This document shows, piece by piece, positions 10,449 through 18,386 of a DNA stretch of 64,000 nucleotides; within the stretch, counting starts at the first letter, position 1, and the number at the start of each line of letters is the position of its first letter. Location: NCBI RefSeq assembly GCF_044904605.1, contig NZ_JADIKI010000022.1, forward strand, positions 248,001 through 312,000, given 5' to 3'. The translations under genes were made by a program, and so were the position numbers. Below the pieces are notes generated by a model, which was not told where the DNA came from, made no database searches, and saw only the letters and a list, made by a program, of their open reading frames with translations. Origin of the DNA: Dyella_B humi (GTDB lineage Bacteria > Pseudomonadota > Gammaproteobacteria > Xanthomonadales > Rhodanobacteraceae).

Positions 10449-10507
10449 TCGCTTCTCAACTTTAGAGACAAGGTGGCCCGCGCCCAAGCGCCGGCCGAGT
10501 GTGCGAC

Positions 10508-10534
10508 ATGACAACTACGAGCCGCCAACGCTGA
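10508..10534 (+). CDS. Putative thrS leader peptide, Thr-rich
   Basis: Short ORF ATG ACA ACT ACG AGC CGC CAA CGC TGA, giving MTTTSRQR. Three consecutive threonine codons in an eight-residue peptide lie about 75 nt before thrS and are followed by an intrinsic-terminator hairpin. This is the layout of a ribosome-stalling attenuator. The stop codon lies just before a segment (10539-10546) that can pair with 10571-10578 and break the terminator. The Shine-Dalgarno is weak (GAG at 10497-10499). Inference, not proven. Confidence 0.6.
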   Translation: MTTTSRQR

Positions 10535-10560
10535 TACCCGCCACGCCTGTCTTTTCATGC

Positions 10561-10590
10561 AAAAGGGCGCGTGTGGCGCCCTTTTTGTTT
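10561..10590 (+). terminator. Intrinsic terminator/attenuator in the thrS leader
   Basis: AAAAGGGCGC (10561-10570) pairs with GCGCCCTTTT (10576-10585) around loop GTGTG, then TGTTTT. It ends about 20 nt before the thrS start and after the Thr-codon leader ORF, so it would stop transcription before thrS unless an alternative fold forms. Confidence 0.8.
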
Positions 10591-10608
10591 TCCGAGATAC
10601 CCAACCCC

Positions 10609-12510
10609 ATGATCGACATTACGCTCCCAGACGGCAGCAAGCGCCCCTTCGACCATCCCGTCACGGTACAGGACGTGGCCGCCTCCATCGGCGCCGGCCT
10701 GGCCAAGGCCACCCTGGCCGGCAAGGTGGACGGCAAGCTGGTGGACGCCAGCTTCGCCATCGACCACGACGCCAGCCTGGAAATCGTCACCGAGAAGAGC
10801 CCGGAAGCGCTGGAGATTTTGCGCCATTCCACCGCGCATCTGCTGGCGCAGGCTGTGCAACGCCTGTTTCCCGGCGCGCAGGTGACGATCGGCCCGGTGA
10901 TCGACAACGGCTTCTTTTACGACTTCGCCTACGAGCGCCCCTTCACGCCCGACGATCTGGCCAAGATCGAAGCCGAGATGGAAAAGATCGTGAAGGAACA
11001 ACTGCCGGTCACGCGCAGTGTGAAATCGCGTGATGACGCGATCACGTTCTTCCGCGGCATCGGCGAGGAGTACAAGGCCGAGATCATCGAGAGCATTCCT
11101 TCCAATGAGGAGCTTTCGCTCTATACGCAGGGCGAATTCACCGATCTGTGCCGCGGCCCACACGTGCCCAACACGGGCAAACTGCGTGCGTTCAAGCTGA
11201 TGAAAGTCGCCGGCGCTTACTGGCGTGGCGATTCCAACAACGCGATGCTCACGCGCATCTACGGCACCGCGTGGTTGAGCGACAAAGACCTGAAGGCCCA
11301 CCTGCATCAGCTGGAAGAGGCCGAGAAGCGCGACCATCGCAAGATCGGCAAGGCGTTAGACCTGTTCCATCAGCAGGAAGAAGCGCCTGGCATGGTGTTC
11401 TGGCATCCGAACGGCTGGGCGATCTGGCAGACCGTGGAGCAGTACGTGCGTGGTGTCTATCGCAGCAGCGGCTATCAGGAAGTGCGCGGCCCGCAGATCA
11501 TGGACGTCAGCCTGTGGAAGAAATCCGGGCACTGGGACAACTATCAGGAAAACATGTTCTTCACGGAATCGGAGAAGCGCACGTATGCGCTGAAGCCGAT
11601 GAACTGCCCCGGCCACGTGCAGATCTACAACACCAGCCTGCATAGCTACCGCGACCTGCCGATCCGCTACGGCGAATTCGGCGGCTGCCATCGCAACGAG
11701 CCGTCGGGTGCGCTGCACGGCATCATGCGTGTACGTGCCTTCACGCAGGACGATGGCCACATCTTCTGCACGGAAGAGCAGATCGAATCGGAAGTGACTG
11801 CGTTCCACCAGCAGGCCATGAAGGTGTACGCCGATTTCGGCTTCGACGATATCGCCTTAAAGATCGCCCTGCGCCCCGACAAGCGCATCGGCGGCGACGA
11901 AGTGTGGGATCGTGCCGAGCACGCCCTGCGCGCCGCGCTGCGTGCGGCCGGTGTACAGTGGGAGGAATTGCCGGGTGAGGGTGCCTTCTACGGACCTAAG
12001 ATCGAGTACCACATGAAGGATTCGATCGGCCGGGCCTGGCAGGTCGGTACCATGCAGGTGGATTTCATGATGCCGGAGCGTCTTGGCGCCGAGTATGTCG
12101 ACGAACATAGTCAACGCAAACATCCGGTTATGTTGCATCGAGCCATCGTGGGCTCGATGGAGCGCTTCATCGGCATCCTCATTGAACATCATGCCGGCAA
12201 CTTACCGCCGTGGCTGGCGCCGGTGCAGGCGCAGGTGTTCAGCATCACCGATGCCCAGGCCGACTATGTTCGTCAGGTAACGCAAACCCTTGTCGACAAA
12301 GGCTTCCGCGTGCATGCCGATTTGCGCAACGAGAAGGTCGGCTATAAAATCCGTGAACATACGATACAGAAAGTGCCCTACCTGCTTGTGGTCGGCGATC
12401 GCGAAAAGGAATCGGGCGCTGTTTCCGTGCGTACACGTTCGGGCGAAGATCTAGGCAGCATGCCGCTCGCCAGCTTCATCGAACGTCTGGAGGCCGAGAC
12501 GCGGCGTTAG
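10609..12510 (+). CDS. thrS: Threonyl-tRNA synthetase
   Basis: ThrRS, 633 residues (E. coli 642), class II synthetase that charges tRNA-Thr and edits Ser. Seen: N-terminal TGS domain (MIDITLPDGSKRPF, 1-60), editing domain with HSTAHLLAQAVQ and CRGPHVPNT, catalytic core with MNCPGHVQIY (Met331, zinc Cys333), the motif 2 region YGEFGGCHRNEPSGALHG in two parts, and a C-terminal anticodon-binding domain (RNEKVGYKIREHTIQKVPY). The ATG at 10609 fits the family; the in-frame extension to 10501 overlaps the leader terminator and is not coding. It heads the thrS-infC-rpmI-rplT-pheST-ihfA cluster. Confidence 0.97.
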   Translation: MIDITLPDGSKRPFDHPVTVQDVAASIGAGLAKATLAGKVDGKLVDASFAIDHDASLEIVTEKSPEALEILRHSTAHLLAQAVQRLFPGAQVTIGPVIDNGFFYDFAYERPFTPDDLAKIEAEMEKIVKEQLPVTRSVKSRDDAITFFRGIGEEYKAEIIESIPSNEELSLYTQGEFTDLCRGPHVPNTGKLRAFKLMKVAGAYWRGDSNNAMLTRIYGTAWLSDKDLKAHLHQLEEAEKRDHRKIGKALDLFHQQEEAPGMVFWHPNGWAIWQTVEQYVRGVYRSSGYQEVRGPQIMDVSLWKKSGHWDNYQENMFFTESEKRTYALKPMNCPGHVQIYNTSLHSYRDLPIRYGEFGGCHRNEPSGALHGIMRVRAFTQDDGHIFCTEEQIESEVTAFHQQAMKVYADFGFDDIALKIALRPDKRIGGDEVWDRAEHALRAALRAAGVQWEELPGEGAFYGPKIEYHMKDSIGRAWQVGTMQVDFMMPERLGAEYVDEHSQRKHPVMLHRAIVGSMERFIGILIEHHAGNLPPWLAPVQAQVFSITDAQADYVRQVTQTLVDKGFRVHADLRNEKVGYKIREHTIQKVPYLLVVGDREKESGAVSVRTRSGEDLGSMPLASFIERLEAETRR

Positions 12511-12552
12511 TGCGCGTCCGGCCGAATTCAACATCTTCTGGAGGATAGTGGT

Positions 12553-13077
12553 ATCGCCACCACAGAAACTAAGGGCAACCGTCGCAACCATGAGATCCGC
12601 GTACCCCGCGTGCGTGTGATCGGACCGGATTCCGAGCAGCTTGGCATCCTCACCCGCGACGAGGCGCTGCGTGCGGCCGAGGAAGCGGGGCTCGATCTGG
12701 TCGAGATTCAGCCGAACGGCGATCCGCCGGTCTGCCGCATCATGGACTACGGCAAGTTCAAGTTCGAAGCCCAGAAGAAGGCTCAGGCCGCCAAGAAGAA
12801 GCAAAAGCAAGTCGAGATCAAGGAAGTGAAGTTCCGTCCGGTTACGGACGTGGGCGACTACCAGATCAAGCTGCGCAACATGCTTCGCTTCCTTGAAGAA
12901 GGCGACAAGGTCAAGGTCACCATCCGCTTCCGCGGCCGCGAAATGTCCCATCAGGATCTGGGCCAGAACCTGGCCAGGAAGATTCAGGAAGACGTGGGCG
13001 AGAATGGCGTCGTCGAATCCTTCCCACGCCTGGAAGGGCGCCAGATGGTGATGATGATCGGGCCGAAGAAGAAATAA
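12553..13077 (+). CDS. infC: Translation initiation factor IF-3, AUC start
   Basis: IF-3, 174 residues, keeps 30S subunits free and proofreads start codons. Seen: N-domain RVIGPDSEQLGILTRDEALR and VCRIMDYGKFKFE, linker KKKQKQVEIKEVKFRP, and C-domain LRFLEEGDKVKVTIRFRGRE. No ATG/GTG/TTG gives the full N-terminus. The frame opens from ATC at 12553 (then ATTETKGNRRNHEIRVPRV), 8 nt after a strong GGAGG at 12540-12544. IF-3 genes are known for AUU-type starts that let IF-3 repress its own translation; here the codon is AUC. A GTG at 12610 is in frame but would delete 19 conserved residues. Confidence 0.95.
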   Translation: MATTETKGNRRNHEIRVPRVRVIGPDSEQLGILTRDEALRAAEEAGLDLVEIQPNGDPPVCRIMDYGKFKFEAQKKAQAAKKKQKQVEIKEVKFRPVTDVGDYQIKLRNMLRFLEEGDKVKVTIRFRGREMSHQDLGQNLARKIQEDVGENGVVESFPRLEGRQMVMMIGPKKK

Positions 13078-13431
13078 GCGGGCGGGATCTCCAGCCGTGC
13101 CGCAACTCCCTCTCCCTTCCGGGAGAGGGCAGGGTGAGGGGCCAAACGTGGCCCCACCCATCTAGTCAGCTGCTTTTGATGTACTCGCGCCTCCGGGCTC
13201 GCTTCGTAGCCTTTTCTGGCGGCGTGGCCCCGGCATTTATGGCGTTTTGGGCGAAGTGGTCCCTGGCATTGCCAAGCCTTCACCCGTATACTCCACCGTT
13301 CGACCCGCTAGGAAGGGTCGTGAACCGATCGTGGCAGGACGGAAAGCGTGGCCCAAGGCCGCCGCCAGATCAGTCAGAAACCGGGGCCGCTCCCAATCAA
13401 GAAAGAGCGCATCCCTATCAAGGAGCATTCC
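13078..13431 (+). promoter_or_regulatory. infC-rpmI intergenic leader
   Basis: 354 bp without a gene. It holds a 9-bp GC hairpin (CCCTCTCCC 13108-13116 with GGGAGAGGG 13121-13129), one of several such repeats in the window. A candidate promoter follows (TGGCAT 13264-13269, 17-nt spacer, TATACT 13287-13292), then a hairpin CGACCC-N8-GGGTCG at 13301-13320 before rpmI. Ribosomal protein L20 represses rpmI-rplT through this mRNA region in other bacteria, so this may be the L20 operator. Confidence 0.4.
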
Positions 13432-13629
13432 ATGCCCAAGATCAAGACCAACCGCGCGGCGGCGAAGCGTTTTCGCAAGACCGCGTCCGGCAAGTTCAAG
13501 GCCGGCCATGCGTTCAAGTCGCACATTCTGACCAAGAAGTCGACCAAGCGTAAGCGCAACCTGCGCGCCACCAACCACGTCAAAGCATGCGACACCAAGG
13601 GTGTAGCACGCATGTTGCCGTATCTCTAA
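13432..13629 (+). CDS. rpmI: 50S ribosomal protein L35
   Basis: L35, 65 residues, very basic, with the family N-terminus MPKIKTNRAAAKRFRKTASG and the GHAFKSHILTKKSTKRKRNLR core. The ATG at 13432 is preceded by AAGGAG. Followed after 16 nt by rplT. Confidence 0.96.
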   Translation: MPKIKTNRAAAKRFRKTASGKFKAGHAFKSHILTKKSTKRKRNLRATNHVKACDTKGVARMLPYL

Positions 13630-13645
13630 GGCGGAGGACTAAACC

Positions 13646-14005
13646 ATGGCTCGTGTAAAGCGTGGCGTTACCGCCCGTCGTCGTCACAAGAAAATCATCG
13701 GCCGCGCGAAGGGCTACTACAACGCCCGTCGCAAGGTCTTCCGCGTTGCTAATCAGGCCGTCATCAAGGCCGGTCAGTACGCCTATATCGGCCGCAAGCA
13801 GAAGAAGCGCCAATTCCGCGCCCTGTGGATCGTGCGTATCAATGCGGCTGCCCGTCAGTTCGGCCTGTCCTACAGCCGCCTGATCAACGGTTTGGCCAAG
13901 GCCGGTATCACGGTCGACCGCAAGGTGCTGGCCGACATCGCCGTGCACGACATCAAGGCGTTTGGGGCCATCGCGGAAAAGGCGAAGGCCAGTCTGGCCG
14001 CTTGA
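13646..14005 (+). CDS. rplT: 50S ribosomal protein L20
   Basis: L20, 119 residues, needed for early 50S assembly and, in other bacteria, an autogenous repressor of the rpmI-rplT messenger. Seen: MARVKRGVTARRRHKKIIG, the YYNARRKVFRVANQAVIKA helix and the conserved LWIVRINAAARQFGLSYS block. Downstream is a strong terminator before pheS. Confidence 0.97.
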   Translation: MARVKRGVTARRRHKKIIGRAKGYYNARRKVFRVANQAVIKAGQYAYIGRKQKKRQFRALWIVRINAAARQFGLSYSRLINGLAKAGITVDRKVLADIAVHDIKAFGAIAEKAKASLAA

Positions 14006-14038
14006 TCGTCGAACACTGACGAGTGATGTAAATCAAGC

Positions 14039-14075
14039 GGGGAGAAGGCCGAATGCCTTCTCCCCGTTTTTGTTT
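14039..14075 (+). terminator. Terminator/possible attenuator between rplT and pheS
   Basis: GGGGAGAAGGC (14039-14049) pairs with GCCTTCTCCCC (14055-14065) around loop CGAAT, then GTTTTTGTTT. The sequence CTTCTCCCC recurs at 14082-14090, and GGGGAGA recurs at 14092-14098 next to the pheS ribosome-binding region, so alternative pairings exist. E. coli pheST is attenuated at this position, but no Phe-rich leader ORF precedes this hairpin. Confidence 0.8.
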
Positions 14076-14115
14076 CTGCTGCTTCTCCCCTGGGGAGAGA
14101 AAGGCGAGACCACCG

Positions 14116-15111
14116 ATGGAAGACTTGGATAGCCGTGCCACCCAGGCGCTGGCGGAAATCGACAAGACCGATACGCTCGACGCGCTCGACGCGCTGCGCG
14201 TTAGCTTGCTGGGCAAGAGTGGCATCGTCACCGCCGCGCTGAAGGCGCTCGGAACGCTGTCGTCGGAAGAGCGCAAGGCGCGCGGCGCCGAAGTGAACCG
14301 CCTGAAGGAGCGCCTCAACGACGCGCTCACCTCGCGCAAGCAAGCGCTGGAACAGGCCGAACTCGATCGTCGCCTCGCTTCCGAGAAGCTCGACATCAGC
14401 ATGCCTGGCCGCGATGGCGAGCGTGGTGGCATCCATCCGATCACCCGCGCACTTGAGCGTATTGCCGCCATCTTCGCGCGCCTCGGCTATCAGCGTGCCG
14501 ACGGTCCCGAGATCGAGGACGACTGGCACAACTTCGAAGCGCTGAACTTCCCGCCGCACCATCCCGCGCGCGCGATGCACGACACATTCTACTTCGGCGA
14601 CGGCCGCCTGCTGCGCACGCATACCTCGCCGGTGCAAATCCGCTCGATGAAAGGCCGGCAGCCGCCGATCCGCGTGATCGCGCCCGGCAAGGTGTATCGC
14701 AGCGATTCGGATCAGACGCACTCGCCGATGTTCCATCAGATCGAAGGCCTGCTGGTGGACGAAACCTCCAGTTTCGCCGACCTGAAAGGCACGCTGGCTG
14801 AATTCATTCGTGCGTTCTTCGAGCGCGATTTCGAAATGCGTTTCCGTCCCAGCTACTTCCCCTTCACCGAACCCTCGGCCGAAGTGGACATTCGCTGGGA
14901 TGCGGAAGACGGCAGCACGCGCTGGCTGGAGGTGCTTGGCTGCGGCATGGTGCATCCGAACGTGTTGAAGAACTGCGGTATCGATCCGGAACGCTACACC
15001 GGCTTTGCGTTCGGCCTGGGTGTGGAGCGCTTCGCCATGCTGCGTTATGGCGTTTCCGACTTGCGCGCGTTCTTCGAGAACGATCTGCGCTTCCTCAAGC
15101 AATTCGCGTAA
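14116..15111 (+). CDS. pheS: Phenylalanyl-tRNA synthetase alpha subunit
   Basis: PheS, 331 residues (E. coli 327), catalytic subunit of the alpha2-beta2 PheRS. Seen: N-terminal coiled coil (about 1-85), then class II motifs, including the HPARAMHDTFYF and HTSPVQIRSM blocks, GKVYRSDSDQTHSPMFHQ and the C-terminal GFAFGLGVERFAMLRYG. The ATG at 14116 fits the family start; the ORF opens at 14053, but those codons overlap the terminator hairpin and its U-tract. Confidence 0.97.
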   Translation: MEDLDSRATQALAEIDKTDTLDALDALRVSLLGKSGIVTAALKALGTLSSEERKARGAEVNRLKERLNDALTSRKQALEQAELDRRLASEKLDISMPGRDGERGGIHPITRALERIAAIFARLGYQRADGPEIEDDWHNFEALNFPPHHPARAMHDTFYFGDGRLLRTHTSPVQIRSMKGRQPPIRVIAPGKVYRSDSDQTHSPMFHQIEGLLVDETSSFADLKGTLAEFIRAFFERDFEMRFRPSYFPFTEPSAEVDIRWDAEDGSTRWLEVLGCGMVHPNVLKNCGIDPERYTGFAFGLGVERFAMLRYGVSDLRAFFENDLRFLKQFA

Positions 15112-15132
15112 TCGAAGCAGGAATCGACACGC

Positions 15133-17511
15133 ATGAAATTCTCCGAAAACTGGCTGCGCGAGCTGGTCGAGATCAAGGCAGACCGTGCCGCGCTGGCGCA
15201 TGCGCTGACCATGGCCGGGCTTGAAGTGGAAGAGCTCACACCGCTGGGCGAAAACCTCGGTGGTGTGGTGGTGGCCGAAATCGTCGGCGCGGAAAAACAT
15301 CCGGAAGCCGATCGCCTGCAGGTGTGCAAAGTCAACGCTGGCACAGGTGAACTGTTGCTGATCGTCTGCGGCGCGCCGAATGCACGCGTGGGCATCAAGG
15401 TGCCGCTCGCTACGGTCGGCGCGACCCTGCCCGGTGGCATCAACATCAAGGCGGCCAAGCTGCGTGGTGTGGAGTCGCTCGGCATGCTCTGCTCGGCGAA
15501 GGAGCTCGGCATCGACAACGATGCATCCGGCTTGCTGGAGTTGCCGCTGGATGCGCCGGTCGGTCAGCCGCTTGCCGCTTACCTCAGCCTGCCGGATGCC
15601 AGCATCGAACTGAAGCTCACGCCGAATCGTCCGGATTGTCTCGGCCTGGTCGGCCTCGCGCATGATGTTGCAGCATTATTCGGCAGCCACGTGAAAGTGC
15701 CCGCGCACGCCGATGCGCCGGTGACGGGCAACGCACGTCGCGGCATTCGCCTCGAAGCGGGTAAGGACGCACCACGCTATCTCGGCCGCATCATCGAAGG
15801 CATCGATCCCGTCGCACGCACGCCGTTGTGGCTGGCCGAGCGCCTACGCCGCGCAGGTTTGCGCCCGATCAGCGCCGTGGTCGACGTCACCAACTATGTG
15901 ATGCTCGAACTCGGCCAGCCGCTGCATGCATTCGACAACGACAAGCTCGACGGCGATATCGTGGTGCGCCATGCACGCGATGGTGAAACGCTGAAGCTGC
16001 TCGATGGTTCTGAAGTGAAACTCGATAGCGGCTTTTTGCTGATTGCCGACGAAAAGAAAGCGCTAGCGGTGGCCGGCGTGATGGGCGGCTACGATTCGCG
16101 TGTCACCGATGCGACGCACAACATCTTCCTGGAATCCGCACACTTCGCACCGGCCGCGATCATGGGCCGCGCGCGCAAGCTGGGCATGCACACGGATGCT
16201 TCGCATCGCTTCGAGCGCGGTGTCGATCCCGAGCTGCCGCGCCGCGCATTGGAGCGCGCCACGGAATTGCTGCTGGCGATCGCAGGTGGCAAGGCCGGGC
16301 CGGTGCTGGTGGCGGAAAATCCTGCCGACCTGCCCAAGCCGGCCACGGTCACGCTACGCCGTACACGCCTCAAGCGCGTACTGGGCGTGGAAGTGGCCGA
16401 CGCCGAAGTTGCCCGCATCTTCACCGCGCTGGGCATGCAAGTGACGGCCACTGATGAAGGCTGGCGCATCACCGCACCCAGCAGCCGCTTCGACATCGAG
16501 CTGGAGGAAGACCTGGTCGAGGAAGTGGCTCGCATCTACGGCTATGACCGCATTCCCACCCACACGCCGGAAGGCGCGCTGGCTCTGGCGACCGAACCGG
16601 AAGGCCGCCTCAACGAACTGGCCGTGCGTGAGCAACTCGCCGCGCGCGAGTACTACGAGGCGGTGAACCTGGCCTTCGTCAGCCATGCCTTGCTGGAAAA
16701 GTGGGGCTTCACCGAACGCTTGGTGCCGCTGGCCAATCCGCTCTCCGCCGATTTGGCGGTGATGCGTCCCTCTCTGCTGCCCGGGTTGATCGAAGCGCTA
16801 TCCCATAACCGCGCACGCCAGCAGGATCGGGTGCGTCTGTTCGAGCTTGGCAGGGCGTTCGCGGCCGGTAATCCTCCAATGGAGACGCCTAGCCTAGCCA
16901 TCGTCGCCTGCGGCCATGCACACGCCGAACAGTGGGGTGAAGCCGCGCGTCCGCTGGATTTTTTCGACGTCAAAGGCGACTTGGATGCCATCATCGCCTG
17001 GGGCGGTGAACCTCAGCGCTGGGCCGTCCACGCCGACGGCCTGCCGGGCTGGCTGCATCCCGGCCGGGCCGCGCGCGTCACACGCGATGGCGAGACGGTC
17101 GGCTACCTCGGTGCACTGCACCCGCGCCTGGCCAAGACACTGGACCTTGGGCCGGACGTGCACGTGCTGGAACTGGCCCTGGAACCGCTGCTCGGCCGCC
17201 GCCTGCCGAAGGCCCAACCCGTGCCGCGTTTCCCGGCCGTGCGCCGGGACATCGCCGTTGACGTCCCTGAACAGGTAAGCTGGTCACAGATCGAACAGGC
17301 CGTCCGCGCCACCCTGGGCACCGCCCTGGCAGAGCTGCGGCTGTTTGATCGCTACAGTGGAAAAGGGGTCGAAGCGGGCCGAAAGAGTCTCGCTATGGGC
17401 TTGATTTTGCAGGACGCTTCACGCACCCTTACCGACGACGACGCAGACCGTTGCGTACGCAATGTGGTGTCGGCGTTGGAGGCTGGATGCGAGGCGAAAT
17501 TGCGAGGGTGA
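15133..17511 (+). CDS. pheT: Phenylalanyl-tRNA synthetase beta subunit
   Basis: PheT, 792 residues (E. coli 795). Seen: MKFSENWLRELV start, N-terminal tRNA-binding (OB) domain with HPEADRLQVCKV, B3/B4 editing domain with ITPSS-type region, B5 domain, class II-like core with EEDLVEEVARIYGYD, and the C-terminal anticodon-binding FDX domain (FPAVRRDIAVDVP, FDRYSGKGVEAGRKSLA). It starts 21 nt after pheS and is followed by ihfA one base beyond its stop. Confidence 0.97.
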   Translation: MKFSENWLRELVEIKADRAALAHALTMAGLEVEELTPLGENLGGVVVAEIVGAEKHPEADRLQVCKVNAGTGELLLIVCGAPNARVGIKVPLATVGATLPGGINIKAAKLRGVESLGMLCSAKELGIDNDASGLLELPLDAPVGQPLAAYLSLPDASIELKLTPNRPDCLGLVGLAHDVAALFGSHVKVPAHADAPVTGNARRGIRLEAGKDAPRYLGRIIEGIDPVARTPLWLAERLRRAGLRPISAVVDVTNYVMLELGQPLHAFDNDKLDGDIVVRHARDGETLKLLDGSEVKLDSGFLLIADEKKALAVAGVMGGYDSRVTDATHNIFLESAHFAPAAIMGRARKLGMHTDASHRFERGVDPELPRRALERATELLLAIAGGKAGPVLVAENPADLPKPATVTLRRTRLKRVLGVEVADAEVARIFTALGMQVTATDEGWRITAPSSRFDIELEEDLVEEVARIYGYDRIPTHTPEGALALATEPEGRLNELAVREQLAAREYYEAVNLAFVSHALLEKWGFTERLVPLANPLSADLAVMRPSLLPGLIEALSHNRARQQDRVRLFELGRAFAAGNPPMETPSLAIVACGHAHAEQWGEAARPLDFFDVKGDLDAIIAWGGEPQRWAVHADGLPGWLHPGRAARVTRDGETVGYLGALHPRLAKTLDLGPDVHVLELALEPLLGRRLPKAQPVPRFPAVRRDIAVDVPEQVSWSQIEQAVRATLGTALAELRLFDRYSGKGVEAGRKSLAMGLILQDASRTLTDDDADRCVRNVVSALEAGCEAKLRG

Positions 17512-17512
17512 G

Positions 17513-17815
17513 ATGGCGGCGCTGACAAAGGCGGAGATGGCAGAGCGCCTCTTCCTCGAGGTGGGCCTTAACAAACGTGAAGCCAAAGAGTTCGTGGACG
17601 CCTATTTCGAGGTCGTCCGTGAAGCTTTGGAAAAGGGCGAACAGGTGAAGCTGTCCGGCTTCGGCAACTTCGACCTGCGGCAGAAGAACCAGCGACCGGG
17701 GCGCAATCCCAAGACCGGCGAGGAGATCCCCATCTCCGCTCGCCGGGTGGTGACGTTCCGGCCAGGACAAAAACTCAAGGTGAGAGTCGAGGGCTATGCT
17801 GGATCAGGGGAATAA
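17513..17815 (+). CDS. ihfA: Integration host factor subunit alpha
   Basis: IHF-alpha, 100 residues, DNA-bending protein that pairs with IHF-beta and also assists sigma-54 promoters such as the glnK promoter in this window. Seen: MAALTKAEMAERLF, GLNKREAKEFVDAYFEVVREALEKG (motif LNKREAKEFVD), the LSGFGNFDLR turn and the DNA-inserting arm RNPKTGEEIPISARRVVTF with its Pro. The ATG at 17513 follows the pheT stop by one base. Its 3' end overlaps the next gene by 20 bp. Confidence 0.95.
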   Translation: MAALTKAEMAERLFLEVGLNKREAKEFVDAYFEVVREALEKGEQVKLSGFGNFDLRQKNQRPGRNPKTGEEIPISARRVVTFRPGQKLKVRVEGYAGSGE

Positions 17816-18152
17816 CACCGAGCTGCCCGCCATCCCGGCCAAGCGCTACTTCACCATCGGTGAAGTCAGCGAATTGTGCGGGGTGAAGCCCCATGTGCTG
17901 CGCTACTGGGAGCAGGAATTTCCTGCGCTCAACCCGGTCAAGCGCCGCGGCAACCGCCGGTACTACCAGCGCCACGATGTGCTGATGATCCGGCAGATCC
18001 GCTCCCTGCTGTACGACGAAGGCTTCACCATCACCGGCGCGCGCGCGCGTCTGGAAGGTCCGCAAGCCCGGATGGAAGCCAGCATGTCGCACCAGATCGT
18101 GCGTCAGGTACGCATGGAGCTGGAAGAGGTCCTGGCGCTGTTGCGTCGTTAA
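17796..18152 (+). CDS. MerR-family transcriptional regulator
   Basis: 118 residues. Winged-helix MerR domain: RYFTIGEVSELCGVKPHVLRYWE (motif GEVSELCGVKPHVLRYWE, about 18-35) and NRRYYQRHDV, followed by a C-terminal helix (RQVRMELEEVLALLRR) for dimerisation. No cysteine-rich metal-binding tail, so the inducer is not a classical metal. A MerR gene directly after ihfA is the usual arrangement in gammaproteobacteria. Overlaps ihfA by 20 bp, indicating co-transcription. Confidence 0.92.
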   Translation: MLDQGNNTELPAIPAKRYFTIGEVSELCGVKPHVLRYWEQEFPALNPVKRRGNRRYYQRHDVLMIRQIRSLLYDEGFTITGARARLEGPQARMEASMSHQIVRQVRMELEEVLALLRR

Positions 18153-18211
18153 GCGGCCCCTATCGGCACCCCTGCCGGTACTGCTACAATTTTTTTCTTT
18201 GCTGGATCAGT

Positions 18212-18288
18212 CGGGGCGTAGCGCAGCCTGGTAGCGCATTTGCCTGGGGGGCAAAGGGTCGTCGGTTCGAATCCGGCCGCCCCGACCA
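18212..18288 (+). tRNA. tRNA-Pro (GGG)
   Basis: Cloverleaf of 77 nt with encoded CCA. The acceptor CGGGGCG (18212-18218) pairs with CGCCCCG (18278-18284). Anticodon stem TTTGC/GCAAA with loop CTGGGGG, anticodon GGG. A TACAAT hexamer at 18185-18190 is a likely -10 for its promoter. Confidence 0.96.
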
Positions 18289-18303
18289 ATTCGGAAAACA
18301 GAC

Positions 18304-18328
18304 AAACGGCGCCTCGGGCGCCGTTTTT
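18304..18328 (+). terminator. Intrinsic terminator of tRNA-Pro
   Basis: AAACGGCGCC (18304-18313) pairs with GGCGCCGTTT (18317-18326), with loop TCG and continuing T residues. Located 16 bp past the tRNA. Confidence 0.9.
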
Positions 18329-18386
18329 CGTTTCCGGCTGCTAGGCTCGTGCCAGCGAACTCACCGCGCACATAAGGGCCGCCACC

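Noticed and set aside
10501..10608. In-frame upstream extension of thrS from GTG 10501
   Set aside because: It would translate through the terminator hairpin and add 36 residues with no counterpart in ThrRS; the TGS domain begins at 10609.
14053..14115. Phe/Cys-rich extension of pheS (RFCFCCFS) as a pheM-like leader
   Set aside because: The Phe codons overlap the terminator's U-tract and come after the hairpin, so they cannot act as a stalling leader for it; they follow from the T-run itself.
13870..15663. 597-codon minus-strand ORF opposite rplT, pheS and pheT
   Set aside because: Shadow of three well-conserved genes in GC-rich DNA; amino-acid composition is Arg/His/Gln-rich and no family is recognisable.
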